NCBI GenBank assembly: GCA_003157715.1
Contig: PMKK01000201.1
Span: 3,064 to 17,279 of the forward strand
Direction: 5' to 3'
Source: Actinomycetota bacterium
GTDB taxonomy: Bacteria > Actinomycetota > Thermoleophilia > UBA2241
Length of the DNA: 14,216 nucleotides
Part shown: positions 12,664 through 14,216 of the stretch, in pieces
Layout of the letters: every line of letters begins with the position of its first letter
How positions within the stretch are numbered: the stretch's first letter is position 1
The notes under the pieces: generated by a model
What the model saw: only the letters and a program-made list of their open reading frames with translations
Told to the model about the DNA's origin: nothing
Database searches by the model: none
Program-made: the position numbers and the translations under genes

Positions 12664-13230
12664 ATGACGACACGCGTGCGCATTGACGTTTCCCAGGGGA
12701 TCGTCGAGGTCGAGGGTTCCGAGGCATTTGTCAAAGCCGTCTACGACGACTTTAAGGGGAAGATCGCTACCGGTCCCAAGCCGGCTCCTCCCGCAGGGCC
12801 AAAGGACCGCCCCAAGCGGAAGCTCGCAGCAGGCGACGGGTCGGGCGAAAAGAAGTCCAGGCGCAGTCGCCCGAAGGATGTCAAGGTCGTCGATGATCTG
12901 GATCTGGCCGGGTCCGACAGCATCATGAGTCTTCGCGATTTCTACGCTCAGTATGGAGCAACGACGAACCTGGTCCGCAACGTCATCTTTGTCCGTTATC
13001 TGAAGAACGAGATGAAGATCGAGAAAGTCACAGTGGACCACGTCTTTACGTGCTACCGGAACATCCCCGGCCTCAGAATACCTGGGGACATCAAGCAAAG
13101 CCTCCTCGACGCACGCAGGCTCCATAACTGGCTCGACACGAGTTCGCTCGACGACATCACGATGACTATTCACGGGACGAACTACTTCGAGCATGACCTG
13201 AAGTCGTCGGGAGTGACGGGGAGTGATTGA
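12664..13230 (+). CDS. First gene of a two-gene cargo pair: 'VEVEGSEAFV' module, basic linker and possible winged helix
   Basis: A 188-residue protein from ATG 12664, with a GGGGGGG run about six bases upstream. Residues 4-34 form a strand-strand-helix module (RVRIDVSQGIVEVEGSEAFV...). Residues 36-75 are a Pro/Lys/Arg-rich, probably disordered linker. Residues 88-178 look like a folded winged-helix-type domain (FYAQYGATTNLVRNVIFVRYL, then VTVDHVFTCY, then a strand pair ITMTIHG). Base composition is more A/T-rich than the terminase operon, and a 167-base gap precedes it, so it is a separate unit. A weak promoter-like pair (TTGCCT, TACGTT, 19 bases apart) lies at 12600-12630. It overlaps the next gene by 8 bases. 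Function unknown; defence or toxin-partner role inferred from position and partner. Confidence 0.75.
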   Translation: MTTRVRIDVSQGIVEVEGSEAFVKAVYDDFKGKIATGPKPAPPAGPKDRPKRKLAAGDGSGEKKSRRSRPKDVKVVDDLDLAGSDSIMSLRDFYAQYGATTNLVRNVIFVRYLKNEMKIEKVTVDHVFTCYRNIPGLRIPGDIKQSLLDARRLHNWLDTSSLDDITMTIHGTNYFEHDLKSSGVTGSD

Positions 13231-13993
13231 CGAACTCGACGCCTTCCTCCTCCAAGTACCCAAGCTTGAAGCGAAGGCGCCCTCGGAGCTGATCGACTAC
13301 TTCGTCTACTTTCTGACCGTCGTAAGGGAGCAGGAATCAGCGACGGCAGCGCAGGTTGGCAAGTGCTTCGACCTGGCCCGCGTCGTGAGGTACTCGAATA
13401 TTCCCGCATATCTCTCTAGACACAGCAAGGGTCAGAAAGGGAAGCGGGCCACTTTCCTCAAGAGCAGCTCGGGCTATCAGCTTGAGAGGACTCGTGAGAC
13501 GCAGTTGGGGGCCACGCTGCAAACTGACCCCGCTCGGACGCAGGCAAGTGATGCCCTTGGCGCTCTCTTGCCCACCCTCGTAGACAGGGAGGAGAAGGCG
13601 TTCCTCCAAGAGGCGATTGACTGCTACGGAATTGACGCACGTCGAGCTTTAATTGTCATGGTCTGGATTCTGACCATGCATCATCTCGCGCAGTTCGTGC
13701 TGAAGCACAAGCTAGTAGAGTTCAACACGGCGCTGGCCAAGGTTACGGATAAGCGGGTGAAGGTCACTTCAGTCGCCGCCGTTGATGACTTCTCCGATAT
13801 CCCGGAGGGCATCTTCATTGAGATTCTGCGGAGCGCCAAGATCGTCAGCAACGACGTTCGGAAGATTCTCGACGTCAAGCTCGGAATCAGAAACACATCG
13901 GCGCATCCGTCCGCCGTGTTGATCGCTCAAGTCAAAACGACCGACTTCATCATTGACTTGACTCAGAATGTGATTCTCAAGTATCCGCTGTAG
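13223..13993 (+). CDS. Second gene of the cargo pair: helical N-terminal domain plus C-terminal HEPN-like domain
   Basis: A 256-residue protein from GTG 13223, with GGGAG about nine bases upstream, overlapping the previous gene's end. Residues 14-90 (LIDYFVYFLTVV, AAQVGKCFDL, FLKSSSGYQLER) have a layout similar to the C-terminal domain of the partner gene. Residues 124-256 are mainly helical: FLQEAIDCYGIDARRALIVMVWILTMHHL at 127-155, EFNTAL near 166-171, and IRNTSAHPS at 222-230. R223-x4-H228 (RNTSAH) matches the R-x4-6-H catalytic motif of HEPN ribonucleases, which act in many toxin-antitoxin and abortive-infection systems. The domain call is by pattern only, because 'RN..AHP' also occurs in non-catalytic HEPN-like folds. 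No membrane segment. Confidence 0.75.
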   Translation: MIDELDAFLLQVPKLEAKAPSELIDYFVYFLTVVREQESATAAQVGKCFDLARVVRYSNIPAYLSRHSKGQKGKRATFLKSSSGYQLERTRETQLGATLQTDPARTQASDALGALLPTLVDREEKAFLQEAIDCYGIDARRALIVMVWILTMHHLAQFVLKHKLVEFNTALAKVTDKRVKVTSVAAVDDFSDIPEGIFIEILRSAKIVSNDVRKILDVKLGIRNTSAHPSAVLIAQVKTTDFIIDLTQNVILKYPL

Positions 13994-14216
13994 CGGAGAC
14001 TGAGAAGAAGTACTGCGAAGCCTTCCACATGCTGAAGCCTGACGACGCTCTCGATTGGATGGCGGAATCAGCTGACGGGTAGGCATGGCGTTGGAGAGCG
14101 ACTGCCTAGTGCAACCGGCGTCCTGGCAGCGTAGCGCCTCGCCCACCGATGACCGGCCACCGTTTTGGGGGCTTCTCCCACACTGGGGTTGACCCGCTCC
14201 GACAGACACATTCCTT
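13994..14216. other. Window end, no gene recognised
   Basis: Only very short frames are present (for example a 17-codon frame at 14030 and a 35-codon frame at 14085), and none has a ribosome binding site. No copy of the tRNA-Met 3' end is found, so the element continues to the right. Confidence 0.5.

Larger units (their letters stand above)
5775..14216. mobile_element. Integrative phage-satellite-like element at tRNA-Met (left portion; right end outside the window)
   Basis: The segment starts at the tRNA-Met 3' end. It carries integrase, HTH regulator, divergent XRE repressor, excisionase-like protein, D5-type helicase, terminase-small-like protein, split terminase large subunit, two small proteins and a two-gene cargo pair. 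It is visibly less GC-rich than the left part of the window. There is no conjugation ATPase, which argues against an actinomycete ICE, and no portal, capsid or tail gene in the 2.5 kb after the terminase, which argues for a satellite or degraded prophage. The right end, and thus the full gene content, is not seen. Confidence 0.8.

Noticed and set aside
12493..13263. Minus-strand frame of 256 codons opposite the first cargo gene
   Set aside because: No ribosome binding site or recognisable domain; the plus-strand gene has a strong ribosome binding site and couples to the next gene.
14100..14216. Right attachment site near the window end
   Set aside because: Only a short CCA.CGTTTT resemblance to the bases after tRNA-Met was found; there is no copy of the tRNA 3' stem or T arm.

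Overview
The window comes from a GC-rich bacterial chromosome, most likely an actinomycete in the broad sense (Actinomycetota). The reasons are the strong G/C bias at third codon positions, many GTG starts, a DUF2510 domain, an apparently leaderless promoter, and tRNA genes that encode their own CCA. The class cannot be fixed from sequence alone; a Thermoleophilia-like host is only a guess.

Left part (1 to about 5,775) is chromosomal backbone. A small Cys-rich protein (cut or nearly cut by the left edge) and a 77-residue hypothetical lie on the plus strand. On the minus strand are a GT4 glycosyltransferase, an SdpI-family membrane protein and a large protein joining an N-terminal DUF2510 motif, many membrane helices and an extracytoplasmic glutamic peptidase (eqolisin, G1) domain. 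Next come a 30-bp perfect palindrome, tRNA-Tyr and tRNA-Thr (minus, with a clear promoter), a 46-codon gene with its own Shine-Dalgarno sequence and hairpin terminator, a gene-poor stretch of about 560 bases, and tRNA-Met(CAT) on the plus strand behind a clear promoter.

Right part (about 5,775 to the end) is an integrative element sitting at the 3' end of tRNA-Met; its far end is outside the window. Leftward it encodes a tyrosine recombinase and, overlapping it upstream, an HTH protein. Rightward it encodes an XRE repressor, an excisionase-like HTH protein and a D5/P4-type helicase, then a Cys-rich HTH protein in the terminase-small-subunit position, a terminase large subunit split into separate ATPase and nuclease genes, and two small proteins. 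The leftward and rightward promoters overlap in one short region, so they probably form an exclusive on/off switch. Many neighbouring genes share 4-base ATGA or GTGA overlaps, which points to translational coupling. No portal, capsid, tail, lysis or conjugation (TraB/FtsK) gene follows the terminase within the window. The module therefore looks more like a phage satellite or phage-inducible island than an ordinary prophage or an actinomycete ICE, although structural genes could lie beyond 14,216.

The last two genes (12,664 to 13,993) have visibly lower GC and form a tightly overlapping pair. One protein has an N-terminal 'VEVEGSEAFV' module, a basic linker and a possible winged helix. The other has a possibly related N-terminal helical domain and a C-terminal HEPN-like domain with an R-x4-H motif. 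They occupy a cargo position and are the best candidate here for an undescribed defence or toxin module.
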